DNA of 64,000 nucleotides from Salinicola peritrichatus (GTDB lineage Bacteria; Pseudomonadota; Gammaproteobacteria; Pseudomonadales; Halomonadaceae): NCBI RefSeq assembly GCF_003206715.1, contig NZ_PZJU01000008.1, positions 217,533 through 281,532 of the forward strand. Reading direction: 5' to 3'. Below the pieces are notes generated by a model, which was given only the letters and a program-made list of their open reading frames with translations, was not told where the DNA came from and did no database searches. This document shows positions 19,287 through 28,110 of this stretch, piece after piece; positions within the stretch are counted from its first letter, which is position 1; every line of letters begins with the position of its first letter. The translations under genes were made by a program, and so were the position numbers.

Positions 19287-19898
19287 TCAGCGCCGCACCA
19301 GGCCCCCGCGCAACCGCCGTTCCAGCGCTTCCAGAGAGACGCTGTCGTCGGTGGGCCAGCCCAGGATCAGGGTGACGCCCTGGCTGTCGTAGTCCGCCCT
19401 TTCGACCGGAATGTCGCGCTCGCTCAGCCAGTGTCGTGCTTCCGCCTCCTGACTGAAGTCGAACTGGATGGCGCAGGCCCGGCGTTCGGTGAAGTCACGC
19501 CGGGGCAGGCTTTCCAAAGCCTTCATCACGGCCTGGGTATAGGCGCGGACCAGACCGCCAGTGCCCAGCTTGGTACCGCCGAAGTAGCGCGTGACCACGG
19601 CGCCGATTTGGCCCAGGCCGCTGCCCTCCAGTGCCTGGAACATCGGCCGACCGGCGGTGCCGCCGGGTTCGCCGTCGTCGGAAAAACCGATCGCGAACTG
19701 CTCCCCCGGCGCCCCGGCAATGAACGCCGAACAGTGATGACTGGCGTCGGGATAGGTTTCGCGCGCCTCCTTCAGTAGCCAGTCGAAGGCGGCATTGTCG
19801 GGTACATGGCAGAGCCAGCAAATGAAGCGACTCTTTTCGATCTCGATGCTGCTGGCATGTATTTCATGTAAGGCGAGGTCGGGGACTGGATACCGCAT
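19287..19898 (-). CDS. yigZ: YigZ/IMPACT family protein
   Basis: The 203-residue product is a UPF0029/IMPACT protein. The N-terminal domain shows the family signature of the ASHHCSAFIAGAPGEQFAIGFSDDGEPGGTAGRPMFQAL region (residues about 51-90). TRYFGGTKLGTGGLVRAYTQAV lies near 103, and a small C-terminal domain follows. Eukaryotic IMPACT proteins modulate Gcn2. The bacterial function is not established. Its start overlaps the stop of the LexA-like gene by one base, so the two are probably co-transcribed. Confidence 0.92.
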   Translation of the reverse strand: MRYPVPDLALHEIHASSIEIEKSRFICWLCHVPDNAAFDWLLKEARETYPDASHHCSAFIAGAPGEQFAIGFSDDGEPGGTAGRPMFQALEGSGLGQIGAVVTRYFGGTKLGTGGLVRAYTQAVMKALESLPRRDFTERRACAIQFDFSQEAEARHWLSERDIPVERADYDSQGVTLILGWPTDDSVSLEALERRLRGGLVRR

Positions 19899-20371
19899 CA
19901 GGCCGCCTGGGGAGGGTTGCGCATCACGCCCATCACCAGCCCCAACACCTGCACGTCCTCGTTCTTCAGATAGATCGGCGGCATGCTGTCGTTGGCGGGT
20001 TGCAGCCGTACGCCGGATTTCTCGATGAACAGCTTCTTCAGCGTGACCTCCTGATTATTGATCAGGACGACGGCCGTTTCGCCATTCTCGGCGGATTCGT
20101 AGCGTTCGATGATGATGACGTCGCCATCGAAGATGTTGCAGTCGATCATCGAATCGCCACGCACGCGAAGGGCATAGGTATTGCGCCGCACCAGCCGGGC
20201 CGGCACGTGCACGGTGGCGTTGTCGAGGCAGGCCTCCATCGGCAGCCCCGCGGCCACTTGCCCCAGCAGCGGGATCTCGACCAGATCGGTGGCGTCGATG
20301 GGCTCCCAGTTGCCGTCGATCAGCGGCAGATTGGGTTGGCGTTGCAGATAGCTCGGAGCGGAAATTGTCAT
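19898..20371 (-). CDS. LexA/UmuD-type S24 autoprotease lacking a DNA-binding domain
   Basis: This 157-residue protein is an S24 peptidase of the LexA/UmuD fold. The self-cleavage site is probably Ala41-Gly42 in IPLLGQVAAGLP, the catalytic serine Ser74 in VRGDSMIDCNIFDGD, and the lysine Lys112 in EVTLKKL. Only about 35 residues precede the cleavage region, too few for the LexA winged helix, so the size is nearer to UmuD. ATG at complement 20371 was chosen because GGGAGAAG stands just upstream. A longer frame starts 10 codons earlier inside that site. No umuC adjoins it, and no CTG-N10-CAG box was found upstream. The role may be a stand-alone SOS-responsive subunit or regulator, which is uncertain. 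Confidence 0.82.
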   Translation of the reverse strand: MTISAPSYLQRQPNLPLIDGNWEPIDATDLVEIPLLGQVAAGLPMEACLDNATVHVPARLVRRNTYALRVRGDSMIDCNIFDGDVIIIERYESAENGETAVVLINNQEVTLKKLFIEKSGVRLQPANDSMPPIYLKNEDVQVLGLVMGVMRNPPQAA

Positions 20372-20443
20372 CGTCTTCTCCCGAGTGGACGGCCACATCA
20401 TAGCAAGGGATCGGCGTACGGCAACACGCCGCTGAATCGATGT

Positions 20444-20467
20444 CGCACCGATCCGCGCATCGGTGCG
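20444..20467. promoter_or_regulatory. inverted repeat between the LexA-like gene and ccmA
   Basis: CGCACCGAT and ATCGGTGCG form a perfect 9-bp inverted repeat around a 6-base spacer. It lies in the 166-bp divergent intergenic region. It could be an operator for either direction or an RNA hairpin in a leader. No T run follows it. Confidence 0.4.
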
Positions 20468-20537
20468 GAATGACGACGCCGGCGGAACACGATGTTAGAG
20501 TGACGCCTTTCATCGAGCTCTTAAGGAGTGGTGGTTC

Positions 20538-21167
20538 GTGAACGTCGCGCTGGATGCCCGCCAACTTGCCTGTGAGCGCGACGACCGCTGGCTCTTCGAA
20601 TCGCTGGACCTGCATGTGGGGGACGGCGATATCCTGCGCATCGAGGGCGCCAACGGCAGCGGCAAGACCACGCTGCTGAAGATGCTCACCGCACAGTTGT
20701 CGCCACAGGCCGGGACGCTGACATGGCATGGCCGGCCGCTGGCCAGGGCCCGCGATGCCTTCTTTCGCGCGCTGCTGTATATCGGCCATGCGCCCGGCGT
20801 GGCCGCGGCGCTGACCGCCGAGGAGAATCTGTCATGGTCCGCGGCGATGGCGGGCATCAAGGCCTCGCCGGCGGAGATCGAACGCTCGCTCGCCGCCGTC
20901 GGCCTCGCCGGTTTCGAGAATCTTCCCGCGCAACAGCTCTCCGCCGGCCAACAGCGCCGCATCGCGCTGGCCAGGCTGGAACTGATGAAGCGCCCCCTGT
21001 GGATACTGGATGAGCCATTCACCGCCATCGATCGTGACGGCGTGGCCTGGCTGGAGCGGCGCATCGCGACGCACTGCGAGGAGGGCGGCGCCGTCATTCT
21101 GACGACGCATCATACTTTTCAGGCTAACGATCGTGTAACATCGGTTGTCCTGGGAGTGGCCGATTGA
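20538..21167 (+). CDS. ccmA: Heme exporter ATP-binding protein CcmA
   Basis: The 209-residue ABC ATPase starts the cytochrome c maturation operon. It powers release of holo-CcmE from the CcmABCD complex at the inner membrane. Walker A GANGSGKTT is at residues 37-45. The signature LSAGQQRRIALARL is near 134, and Walker B LWILDEPFTAID is near 154. The start is GTG 20538, nine bases after AAGGAG. The stop codon overlaps the ccmB start (TGATG). Confidence 0.95.
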   Translation: MNVALDARQLACERDDRWLFESLDLHVGDGDILRIEGANGSGKTTLLKMLTAQLSPQAGTLTWHGRPLARARDAFFRALLYIGHAPGVAAALTAEENLSWSAAMAGIKASPAEIERSLAAVGLAGFENLPAQQLSAGQQRRIALARLELMKRPLWILDEPFTAIDRDGVAWLERRIATHCEEGGAVILTTHHTFQANDRVTSVVLGVAD

Positions 21168-21916
21168 TGCCGAGATCCACGACAGGCATGAAGTTCACAG
21201 ACGAGGAGCGATCGCTGGCGCCGGTGGCTGGAACGACGATCGGTCTGTCCGCGGTGTGGCGCGCTCAGGTGAAGCGAGAGCTGGCACTGGCGCGCCGACG
21301 CGGTGGCGATCTATTGAATCCGCTGCTGTTCCTCGCCCTGGTGGTCGTGCTGTTCCCGCTGGGCATCTCGCCGCAGCCGGATCTGCTGGCCGAGATCGCC
21401 CCCGGGTTGCTTTGGGTGGCGGCGCTGCTGGCCATGCTGCTGTCGCTGGATGCGCTGTTTCGGACCGATTTCGCCGACGGCAGCCTCGAACAGCTGCTGT
21501 TGTCGCCGCAGCCGTTGCCGCTGCTCTGTTTGGCCAAGGTCTTCGTCCATTGGCTGCTCACCGGCATGCCGCTGGCGCTGTGCGCGCCGCTGATGGGTGT
21601 GCTGCTGTCGCTGCCGGGGACGGGCTACCTGACGCTGGCGGCATCGCTGGCACTGGGCACGGCGAGCCTGAGCCTGATCGGCGCCATCGGCGCCGCGCTG
21701 ACCGTGGGGCTGCCGCGCGGCGGCGTGTTGCTCTCGCTGCTGGTGCTGCCGCTTTACATTCCGGTGCTGATCTTCGGCGCCGGTGCCGTTCAGGCGGCGA
21801 TACAGGGCGGTGGCACCGCGCCGGCCCTGGCGCTGCTGGGCGCACTGCTGGCGCTGGCTGTCGCCGCTGCGCCCTTTGCCATCGCGGGGGCGCTGCGCAT
21901 CAGCGTGAACGGATGA
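21167..21916 (+). CDS. ccmB: Heme exporter permease CcmB
   Basis: The 249-residue protein has six hydrophobic segments and is the membrane partner of CcmA. Family features include QVKRELALARRRGGDLLNPLLFLALVVVLFPLGI and DGSLEQLLLSP. ATG 21167 overlaps the ccmA stop and has GGGAG ten bases upstream. With this start the N-terminus is about 25 residues longer than usual, so ATG 21188 is a possible alternative start. Confidence 0.93.
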   Translation: MPRSTTGMKFTDEERSLAPVAGTTIGLSAVWRAQVKRELALARRRGGDLLNPLLFLALVVVLFPLGISPQPDLLAEIAPGLLWVAALLAMLLSLDALFRTDFADGSLEQLLLSPQPLPLLCLAKVFVHWLLTGMPLALCAPLMGVLLSLPGTGYLTLAASLALGTASLSLIGAIGAALTVGLPRGGVLLSLLVLPLYIPVLIFGAGAVQAAIQGGGTAPALALLGALLALAVAAAPFAIAGALRISVNG

Positions 21917-21963
21917 CCGGTGGCGCCAGCGGCACCGGAGAAAACTGAGGTAGCGGTTAAGGC

Positions 21964-22695
21964 ATGTGGACCTTCATACACAAGCTGGGCTCGCCCAAGT
22001 GGTGCTATACGCTGTGCGGTCGGCTTCAGCCCGGATTCTGGGCGGCGGCGGCACTGCTGCTGTGCGTGGGCTCGGTATGGGCGTTGGGCTACTCCCCGCG
22101 CGATTACCAGATGGGTGACAGCTACCGCATCATCTATGTTCATGTCCCCTCGGCGATTCTGGCCCAAAGCATATTCATCGCCATGGCCGTCGCCTCGGCG
22201 GTATTGCTGGTGTGGAAGATCAAGGTGGCCGACATGGCGGCCCGCGTGATGGCGCCATTCGGCGCGGCAATGACCTTTCTGGCGCTATTCAGCGGCTCGC
22301 TGTGGGGCGTGCCGACCTGGGGCACCTGGTGGACCTGGGACGCCCGGCTGACTTCGATGCTGATTCAGCTGTTTCTGTACCTGGGCGTGATCGCGCTGCG
22401 CGGCGCCTTCGGTAGCGCCGACCAGGGCGCCAAGGCCGTGGCGGTGCTGACGCTGGTGGGCGTGGTCAACATCCCGATCATCAAGTATTCGGTGGTGTGG
22501 TGGAACACGCTGCATCAGCCGGCCACTTTCACCCTGACGCAGCCTCCGGCGATGGTGGCGAGCATGTGGATGCCGCTGTTGGTCATGGTGCTGGGCTTTT
22601 ACTGCTTCTTCATCGCCTTGACGCTCTACCGGCTGCGCAACGAGATATTGAGACGCGAGTCACGTACCCGTTGGGTGCAGGAACTCGCCGACTGA
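21964..22695 (+). CDS. ccmC: Heme handling protein CcmC
   Basis: The 243-residue protein has six predicted transmembrane helices. It carries the periplasmic tryptophan-rich WGVPTWGTWWTWDARLTS motif (around residues 117-134) that presents heme to CcmE. Flanking histidines, for example in YVHVPSA near residue 60, are the usual axial heme ligands. It follows ccmB by 47 bp. Confidence 0.95.
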   Translation: MWTFIHKLGSPKWCYTLCGRLQPGFWAAAALLLCVGSVWALGYSPRDYQMGDSYRIIYVHVPSAILAQSIFIAMAVASAVLLVWKIKVADMAARVMAPFGAAMTFLALFSGSLWGVPTWGTWWTWDARLTSMLIQLFLYLGVIALRGAFGSADQGAKAVAVLTLVGVVNIPIIKYSVVWWNTLHQPATFTLTQPPAMVASMWMPLLVMVLGFYCFFIALTLYRLRNEILRRESRTRWVQELAD

Positions 22696-22739
22696 GGCGT
22701 GGCCGGGGTCGTGCCCGGCTGCGCCAGGAGAACCGTGAC

Positions 22740-22919
22740 ATGGCCTTCGATTCGTTTTCCGCCCTGCTGGCGATGGGCGGCTATGCCAAGTATGTGTGGC
22801 CGGCCTGGGGGCTGGCGGCGCTGCTGTTGCTCGGATTCGTGTGCTGGGCGCGACACGAGCGGCGCCAGCTGTTCGAGCAGTTGAGACGACGGCGTCGCCG
22901 CGAGGCGCGAGCGGCATGA
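22740..22919 (+). CDS. ccmD: Heme exporter small membrane protein CcmD
   Basis: This 59-residue protein has one transmembrane helix (about residues 19-36) and a strongly basic C-terminal tail (RRRRRREAR). It begins [23 protein letters not shown], as CcmD proteins do. CcmD tethers holo-CcmE release to CcmABC. CAGGAG lies upstream of the start. The stop overlaps the ccmE start (ATGA). Confidence 0.93.
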   Translation: MAFDSFSALLAMGGYAKYVWPAWGLAALLLLGFVCWARHERRQLFEQLRRRRRREARAA

Positions 22920-23371
22920 GAGCGAACCGCAAACGTCGTCTCGTCATCGTCGTCGGCCTGGTCGCGCTGGTGGCGGTGGCCGTCGGGCTGACGCTCTATG
23001 CGTTGCGCGCCAACATCAACCTGTTCTTCACGCCATCGCAGATCGCCGCCGGAGAGGCGCCCCACGACCGCACGATGCGTATCGGAGGCGTGGTGAAGAA
23101 AGGCAGTGTCGAGCGCAGTGGCGATTCGCTGCAGGTCGCTTTTAGCGTGACCGATTTCGCCAGCGACGTGCGTGTCAGCTACGACGACATCCTTCCCGAT
23201 CTGTTCCGCGAAGGTCAGGGCGTGGTGGTCATCGGTCGACTTCGTGACGACGGCGAGTTCATCGCCCAGCAGGTGCTGGCCAAACACGACGAAAACTACA
23301 TGCCGCCCGAAGTGGCCGAAGCGCTGAAGGCGACCGGAAATCTGCCGGATGGCAGCGTGCCGTCTTCCTGA
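22916..23371 (+). CDS. ccmE: Periplasmic heme chaperone CcmE
   Basis: The 151-residue protein has one N-terminal membrane anchor (residues 8-27) and a periplasmic beta-barrel. The heme-binding histidine is in [13 protein letters not shown] near residue 123, followed by the conserved tyrosine. ATG 22916 overlaps the ccmD stop, which fixes the start. Heme is attached covalently but transiently to this histidine before transfer to CcmF. Confidence 0.95.
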   Translation: MRANRKRRLVIVVGLVALVAVAVGLTLYALRANINLFFTPSQIAAGEAPHDRTMRIGGVVKKGSVERSGDSLQVAFSVTDFASDVRVSYDDILPDLFREGQGVVVIGRLRDDGEFIAQQVLAKHDENYMPPEVAEALKATGNLPDGSVPSS

Positions 23372-23404
23372 GACGGCATCTTGGTATAAGGTGCGGGTAA
23401 TTGC

Positions 23405-25429
23405 ATGTTGATCCGAATTCTCCCCGAATTGGGACATTTCGCGCTGATTCTGGCGCTGGGAATGGCACTGCTGCAGGCGCTGGTGCCGCTGGCCGGGGCG
23501 ACGACGCGCCGACCGCTGTGGATGGCGTTTGCCAAGCCCATGGTCCGGGGGCAATTCGCCTTCCTGGTGATCGCCTACCTGTGCCTGACCGCGAGCTTCG
23601 CGCTCGACGACTTCAGCGTCGCCTACGTCGCCGACAACTCCAACTCGCTGTTGCCCTGGTACTACAAGTTGAGCGCGGTTTGGGGCAGCCATGAAGGCTC
23701 GGTGCTGCTGTGGGTGCTGATTCTGGGAGGCTGGAGTTTCGCCGTGAGCCTGTTCTCGCGGCGCCTGCCGCAAGACATGCTGGCCCGCGTGCTCGGCGTG
23801 ATGGGCTGGATCAGCAGCGGTTTTCTGCTGTTCATCCTGCTCACCTCCAACCCGTTCGAACGCCTGCTGCCCAACGTGCCGAGCGATGGCGCCGATCTCA
23901 ATCCGCTGCTGCAGGACTTCGGCCTGATCGTGCATCCACCGATGCTCTACATGGGCTATGTCGGCTTCTCGGTGGTCTTCGCCTTTGCCATCGCGGCGCT
24001 GCTCGGCGGTCGCCTGGATGCGGCCTGGACCCGCTGGGCGCGGCCCTGGACCAACGTCGCCTGGGCCTTTCTGACCGTCGGAATCGCCCTGGGCAGCTGG
24101 TGGGCCTACTACGAACTGGGCTGGGGCGGCTGGTGGTTCTGGGATCCGGTCGAGAACGCCTCGCTGCTGCCGTGGCTGGCGGGCACCGCGCTGATCCATT
24201 CGCTGGCGGTGACCGAGAAGCGCGGCACCTTCAAGAACTGGACCGTGCTGCTGGCGATCTTCACCTTCTCGCTGTCGCTGCTCGGTACCTTCCTGGTGCG
24301 CTCGGGCGTGCTGACCTCGGTGCACGCCTTCGCCAACGACCCCTCCCGGGGCACCTTCATCCTGATCCTGCTCGGTGTCACCGTCGGTCTGTCGCTGTTG
24401 ATCTTCGCCCTGCGCGCGCCCAGGGTGCAGTCGCTGTCGGGATTCGGCTGGCTATCGCGGGATTCGCTGCTGCTGATCAACAATATCCTGCTGGTGGTGA
24501 TGACCGTGACGGTGCTGCTGGGTACGGTCTACCCGCTGCTGCTGGATGCGCTCGACCTGGGCAAGATCAGCGTCGGCCCGCCGTACTTCAACGCGCTGTT
24601 CGTGCCGCTGACGGCGTTGCTGTGTCTGTTCATGGGATTGGGGCCGCTGGCGCGCTGGAAACGCATGCCGGGGCGCGAGCTGGTGCGTCGATTGGCGCTG
24701 TCGGCGTTGCTGGCGGTGGTCATCGCCGCCGCTCTGCCGCTGCTCTATGGCGGCAGCTGGAGCCTTGGCGTGACGCTCGGGCTGCTGCTGGCGCTGTGGC
24801 TGGTGCTGTCATTGGTGCGCGACGTGCTCGACAAGAGTCGCAGCGCCCAGGGGCGCATGGCTGGGCTCGGGAAGCTCCGCCCTGCCTATTGGGGCATGGT
24901 ACTCGGCCATTGCGGTCTGGCGGTGACCATCGTCGGCGTGGCGATGGTGACCCACTACAACGTCGAGCGTAACGTGCGCCTGGCGCCGGGCAAGAGCGTC
25001 GAGGTTGGCGGCTACCGCTTCGCCATGACGGATTTCAACGAGCACCGCGGGCCCAATTACGTCGCCGATACCGCGACCATCGAGGTGACGCGGCCGGGAC
25101 GCTCCAGTTTCGTCATGCAGCCGGAAAAGCGCTTCTACCTCGCCAGCGGCATGCCGATGTCGGATGTCGCCCTGCGTCCCGGTCTGCTGATGGATCTCTA
25201 CGTCGCCCTCGGTGAAGAGCTGGACGGCGGCGACTGGTCGTTGCGTATCCAGCTCAAGCCGTTCGTGCGCTGGCTGTGGCTGGGTGGGCTGATCATGGCC
25301 GCCGGTGGCATCCTTGCGGTGATCGATCGGCGTTATCGGCGCGAGTCGAAACGCTCGACGGTCGTCCGGGAGGACGCCGGCTCGGAAGCGATGCTCATCA
25401 CCGCTGCTGCAGGGAAGGGAGCGCAATGA
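23405..25429 (+). CDS. ccmF: Heme lyase CcmF
   Basis: The 674-residue protein has more than a dozen transmembrane helices. It carries the tryptophan-rich WGGWWFWDPVENASLLPWL motif near residue 242. Near residue 90 is WGSHEGSVLLW, another family hallmark. CcmF joins heme to apocytochrome c in the periplasm with CcmH and CcmI. Its stop overlaps the ccmG start (ATGA). Confidence 0.96.
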   Translation: MLIRILPELGHFALILALGMALLQALVPLAGATTRRPLWMAFAKPMVRGQFAFLVIAYLCLTASFALDDFSVAYVADNSNSLLPWYYKLSAVWGSHEGSVLLWVLILGGWSFAVSLFSRRLPQDMLARVLGVMGWISSGFLLFILLTSNPFERLLPNVPSDGADLNPLLQDFGLIVHPPMLYMGYVGFSVVFAFAIAALLGGRLDAAWTRWARPWTNVAWAFLTVGIALGSWWAYYELGWGGWWFWDPVENASLLPWLAGTALIHSLAVTEKRGTFKNWTVLLAIFTFSLSLLGTFLVRSGVLTSVHAFANDPSRGTFILILLGVTVGLSLLIFALRAPRVQSLSGFGWLSRDSLLLINNILLVVMTVTVLLGTVYPLLLDALDLGKISVGPPYFNALFVPLTALLCLFMGLGPLARWKRMPGRELVRRLALSALLAVVIAAALPLLYGGSWSLGVTLGLLLALWLVLSLVRDVLDKSRSAQGRMAGLGKLRPAYWGMVLGHCGLAVTIVGVAMVTHYNVERNVRLAPGKSVEVGGYRFAMTDFNEHRGPNYVADTATIEVTRPGRSSFVMQPEKRFYLASGMPMSDVALRPGLLMDLYVALGEELDGGDWSLRIQLKPFVRWLWLGGLIMAAGGILAVIDRRYRRESKRSTVVREDAGSEAMLITAAAGKGAQ

Positions 25430-25953
25430 AACGTCGTTTGTTGCTGCTGATTCCGCTGCTGCTGTTCGCGGTGCTGGCGGTGTTTCTCTACCGCGGCTTG
25501 TCGAAGGACCCCGCGGCGCGGGACTCGGCGCTGCTGGCCAAGGCATTTCCGGCCTTCGATCTCTCGACCCTGGCCGACCCGGACAGGCGCCTGGATCGCT
25601 CACTGCTGCAAGGCCAGGTGACGCTGGTCAACGTCTGGGGCGAGTGGTGCCCGACCTGCAAGCAGGAGATGCCGCAACTGCTGGAGCTGGCCGAGCGCGG
25701 CGTGCGTCTGGTCGGCGTCGACTACAAGGATACCCGGGAAAACGGTCGCCAGTTCCTCGACGAGTTCGGCAACCCGTTCGAGGTCTCGCTGTTCGATCCC
25801 GAAGGCAGCCTCGGCTTCGACCTCGGCGTCTACGGGGCGCCGGAGAGCTTCCTGGTCGATGCCGAGGGCATTATCCGCTATCACCATACCGGCTACATCA
25901 CGCCGCAGGACGTGGAGCAGGTGATCCTGCCCAGGGTGGAACGATGGCAATGA
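25426..25953 (+). CDS. ccmG: Thiol:disulfide interchange protein CcmG/DsbE
   Basis: The 175-residue thioredoxin-like protein is anchored by an N-terminal helix (residues 5-22). The active site is WGEWCPTCKQE near residue 73. It keeps apocytochrome CXXCH cysteines reduced. ATG 25426 overlaps the ccmF stop, so the frame upstream of it is not part of the gene. It also overlaps the downstream ccmH gene. Confidence 0.95.
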   Translation: MKRRLLLLIPLLLFAVLAVFLYRGLSKDPAARDSALLAKAFPAFDLSTLADPDRRLDRSLLQGQVTLVNVWGEWCPTCKQEMPQLLELAERGVRLVGVDYKDTRENGRQFLDEFGNPFEVSLFDPEGSLGFDLGVYGAPESFLVDAEGIIRYHHTGYITPQDVEQVILPRVERWQ

Positions 25954-26432
25954 TCCGCTGGCTGCTGCTGACCTTGCTGCTCGCTGCGGGCATGGCCCAG
26001 GCAGCGATCGAGGTTCAGGATTTCGACGATCCGTCGCTGGCCCAGCGTTATCAGGAGCTGACCTCGCGGCTGCGCTGTCCCAAGTGCCAGAACGAATCGA
26101 TCGGCGCCTCCAACTCGCCGATCGCCGCCGACATGCGCGCGCATGTGGCACAACAACTGAAACGAGGGGCTAGTGACGCCGAAATCGAAGGCGCCATGGT
26201 CGATCGCTTCGGCGACTATGTGCTCTACGATCCGCGGCTCGAATCGCGGACCTGGCTGCTGTGGGGACTGCCTTTCGCGCTGATCGCGGTCGGCGGTGGC
26301 GTGATCGCCGTCTTCGTACGGCGTCGACGCCGTGGCCGTACCGCCGAGCTCGACGACGAGGAGCGCCGTCGCCTGGCCGCGCTGGTCTCCCGCCACGCCG
26401 ACCCCGACGCTAGCAACAGGAAGCCCTCATGA
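25950..26432 (+). CDS. ccmH: Cytochrome c maturation protein CcmH (N-terminal thioredoxin-like part)
   Basis: This protein of about 160 residues has a signal peptide (MIRWLLLTLLLAAGMAQA), the redox motif LRCPKCQNESIGASNSPIAADMR near residue 42, and a C-terminal transmembrane helix. ATG 25950 overlaps the ccmG stop as ATGA and has GGTGGA at a proper distance. An ATG six bases upstream is possible but too close to that site. It corresponds to CcmH of the split CcmH/CcmI type. Confidence 0.93.
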   Translation: MIRWLLLTLLLAAGMAQAAIEVQDFDDPSLAQRYQELTSRLRCPKCQNESIGASNSPIAADMRAHVAQQLKRGASDAEIEGAMVDRFGDYVLYDPRLESRTWLLWGLPFALIAVGGGVIAVFVRRRRRGRTAELDDEERRRLAALVSRHADPDASNRKPS

Positions 26433-27307
26433 CACCACTATGGATCGGCATCGGCCTGCTGTTGCTGCTTGCGCTGTGGCTGACGTGGCTGCCGCTGCGG
26501 CGTGCCGCTGGCGTGCGGGATGCGCTGACGGCCTTCGAGGCGGACGATCGCAACAATGCCGAGAACGTCGCCATCTACCGCCAGCGGTTGGCGGCACTGG
26601 AGGCTGCGTTGGCGGAAGGGGAGATCGACCGGGAACGGTTTGCCGAGGATCGGGCCGAACTCGACCGGCGTCTGCTGGAAGACGCCGGTGGTGGCGGTCG
26701 TCGCCCGCTGGCCGCGGCCACGGCCGGTCGCTGGCTGCCGCTGCTGGCGGCGGCGCTGCTGGTCGGCGGTTCGCTGACGTTTTATGGCCTGACCGGGAGC
26801 CGCGACGATCTGGCGCTCTATCAGGTCGTGCAGCGGCTTTCGCACGCACCGCAGGAAACCCGTATCGCCGGGCTGGCGGCGGAAGCGCGGCGCCAGGGCG
26901 ACAATCCCAAGGCGTGGGCCGAACTGTTTCCGCTCTACCGCGACGACGGACGGTTCGACAAGGCGATCGACGTGCTCGATCGGCTGATCGAGCTACAGGG
27001 ACGCCAGCCGGCGTTGCTGGCGCAGCTGGCGCAGATGAAGTTCTTCGCCGCCGACCGCACGCTGACCGATGAGGTGCAGGCACTGGTCGACGAGACGCTC
27101 ACCGCCGATCCGCGTCAGCCCACCGTGCTCGGGATGCTCGGCATCGACGCCTTCGACCACGCCCGTTACGCGCAGGCGATCGACTACTGGCGACGCGCCA
27201 TGGCGGGTTATCAGGACGCCGAATCCGGCAAGGCGCTGCGCCAGGCGATCGACGTCGCCCGGCAGCGGCTGGCGGCCCAGCAGGGCGAGCCTGTTCCTTC
27301 CCGATAA
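26429..27307 (+). CDS. ccmI: Cytochrome c maturation protein CcmI (TPR)
   Basis: The 292-residue protein has a first transmembrane helix at residues 3-22, a cytoplasmic loop with a leucine-zipper-like stretch (IYRQRLAALEAALAEGEI), and a second helix near 105-125. A periplasmic region of TPR-like repeats begins around QVVQRLSHAPQETRIAGLAAEA. CcmI chaperones apocytochrome c to the heme lyase. It overlaps ccmH by four bases and ends the operon. The next gene is convergent, only 11 bp away. Confidence 0.92.
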   Translation: MTPLWIGIGLLLLLALWLTWLPLRRAAGVRDALTAFEADDRNNAENVAIYRQRLAALEAALAEGEIDRERFAEDRAELDRRLLEDAGGGGRRPLAAATAGRWLPLLAAALLVGGSLTFYGLTGSRDDLALYQVVQRLSHAPQETRIAGLAAEARRQGDNPKAWAELFPLYRDDGRFDKAIDVLDRLIELQGRQPALLAQLAQMKFFAADRTLTDEVQALVDETLTADPRQPTVLGMLGIDAFDHARYAQAIDYWRRAMAGYQDAESGKALRQAIDVARQRLAAQQGEPVPSR

Positions 27308-27318
27308 CCTCCGGGCGA

Positions 27319-27780
27319 CTATTCCCTTTCAAAGCCCGCTTGCGCCAATGCCTGGCGGACCAGCCCGATCTTCCGGTCGCTGAACTGGCGATAGTCGGGG
27401 TAGGGCGTCAGCAGCAGCTTGTGCTCGGTGTCGATGAAGAGATCGTCGCTGCCGGCCAGTGGCGTGATCGTGCTTGGCAAGTCGTCGAAGCGGGCTTGGT
27501 TCGCCTTGCCGCCGATCCAGTGCCAGGCATCGTTCGGTAGCAGGGCAGGCGTGAAGCACAGCGCAATCCGGTCGAAGAAATGCTTGTCGCGAAAGCCGCG
27601 CCAATCCGCGTCGGGTGCCGCGATCTTGGCGGCGATGGTGACGATCTTGCGCCAATGGTTGGAGTTGTGGGCAATCAGCCGCTCGGCGGTGGGCATCTGT
27701 CGGTACTGCTCGATACCCTGTGGAAGATGGGGCAGGTAGAGCACCAGCCTTGGCAGCGTACTGCCCAACGTGTCGCTCAT
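27319..27780 (-). CDS. uncharacterised protein (possibly DUF6942)
   Basis: This 153-residue soluble protein has no signal peptide or membrane segment. It contains aromatic and histidine-rich stretches such as LIAHNSNHWRKIVTIAAKIAA and HWIGGKANQARFDDLP. I believe it fits a conserved uncharacterised family found in marine gammaproteobacteria (I recall DUF6942), but I cannot confirm this without a search. It is convergent with ccmI and divergent from smc. No function can be proposed. Confidence 0.75.
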   Translation of the reverse strand: MSDTLGSTLPRLVLYLPHLPQGIEQYRQMPTAERLIAHNSNHWRKIVTIAAKIAAPDADWRGFRDKHFFDRIALCFTPALLPNDAWHWIGGKANQARFDDLPSTITPLAGSDDLFIDTEHKLLLTPYPDYRQFSDRKIGLVRQALAQAGFERE

Positions 27781-27836
27781 GATGGGATAACGGTCCGATG
27801 ACGAGAGGAATCGGCAGTCTAGGGTGTGTCGACCCT

Positions 27837-27894
27837 ATGCGCCACGAGCCGCGTTGCTGCGCCGAATGCGTCCGCGCAAGGCGCGGGACGCCGA
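27837..27894 (+). repeat. dispersed repeat, copy B
   Basis: This 58-bp sequence matches 3697-3754 without gaps at 48 of 58 positions. It lies in the 330-bp gap between the uncharacterised minus-strand gene and smc. The rest of the gap, 27895-28110, shows no convincing gene, and the smc promoter must lie within it or just upstream. Confidence 0.6.
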
Positions 27895-28110
27895 TAAGCA
27901 GCGGGCCCGGCGTGGCCTGCGTGGGGATGGCTGCGGGGGCCCGCCGTCCTGCTCGTTCTCGCCGCCGTCTTGCTGAAGGCCACGTTCTTCCACTGGGACA
28001 CTGGATATCGAACAAACGCTGCCGTAGGCTCTGCCGGAACCTGCTCGGCCGCGGCGTGGCTCATGCCCGCCCGGCCGGGTCGAATCGGTAGCAGGAGTGT
28101 TTCCGCCCGC

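Noticed and set aside
22781-24325. A 514-residue minus-strand frame opposite ccmDEF
   Set aside because: It is an artefact of GC-rich codon use, and the plus-strand ccm genes overlap tightly and are complete.
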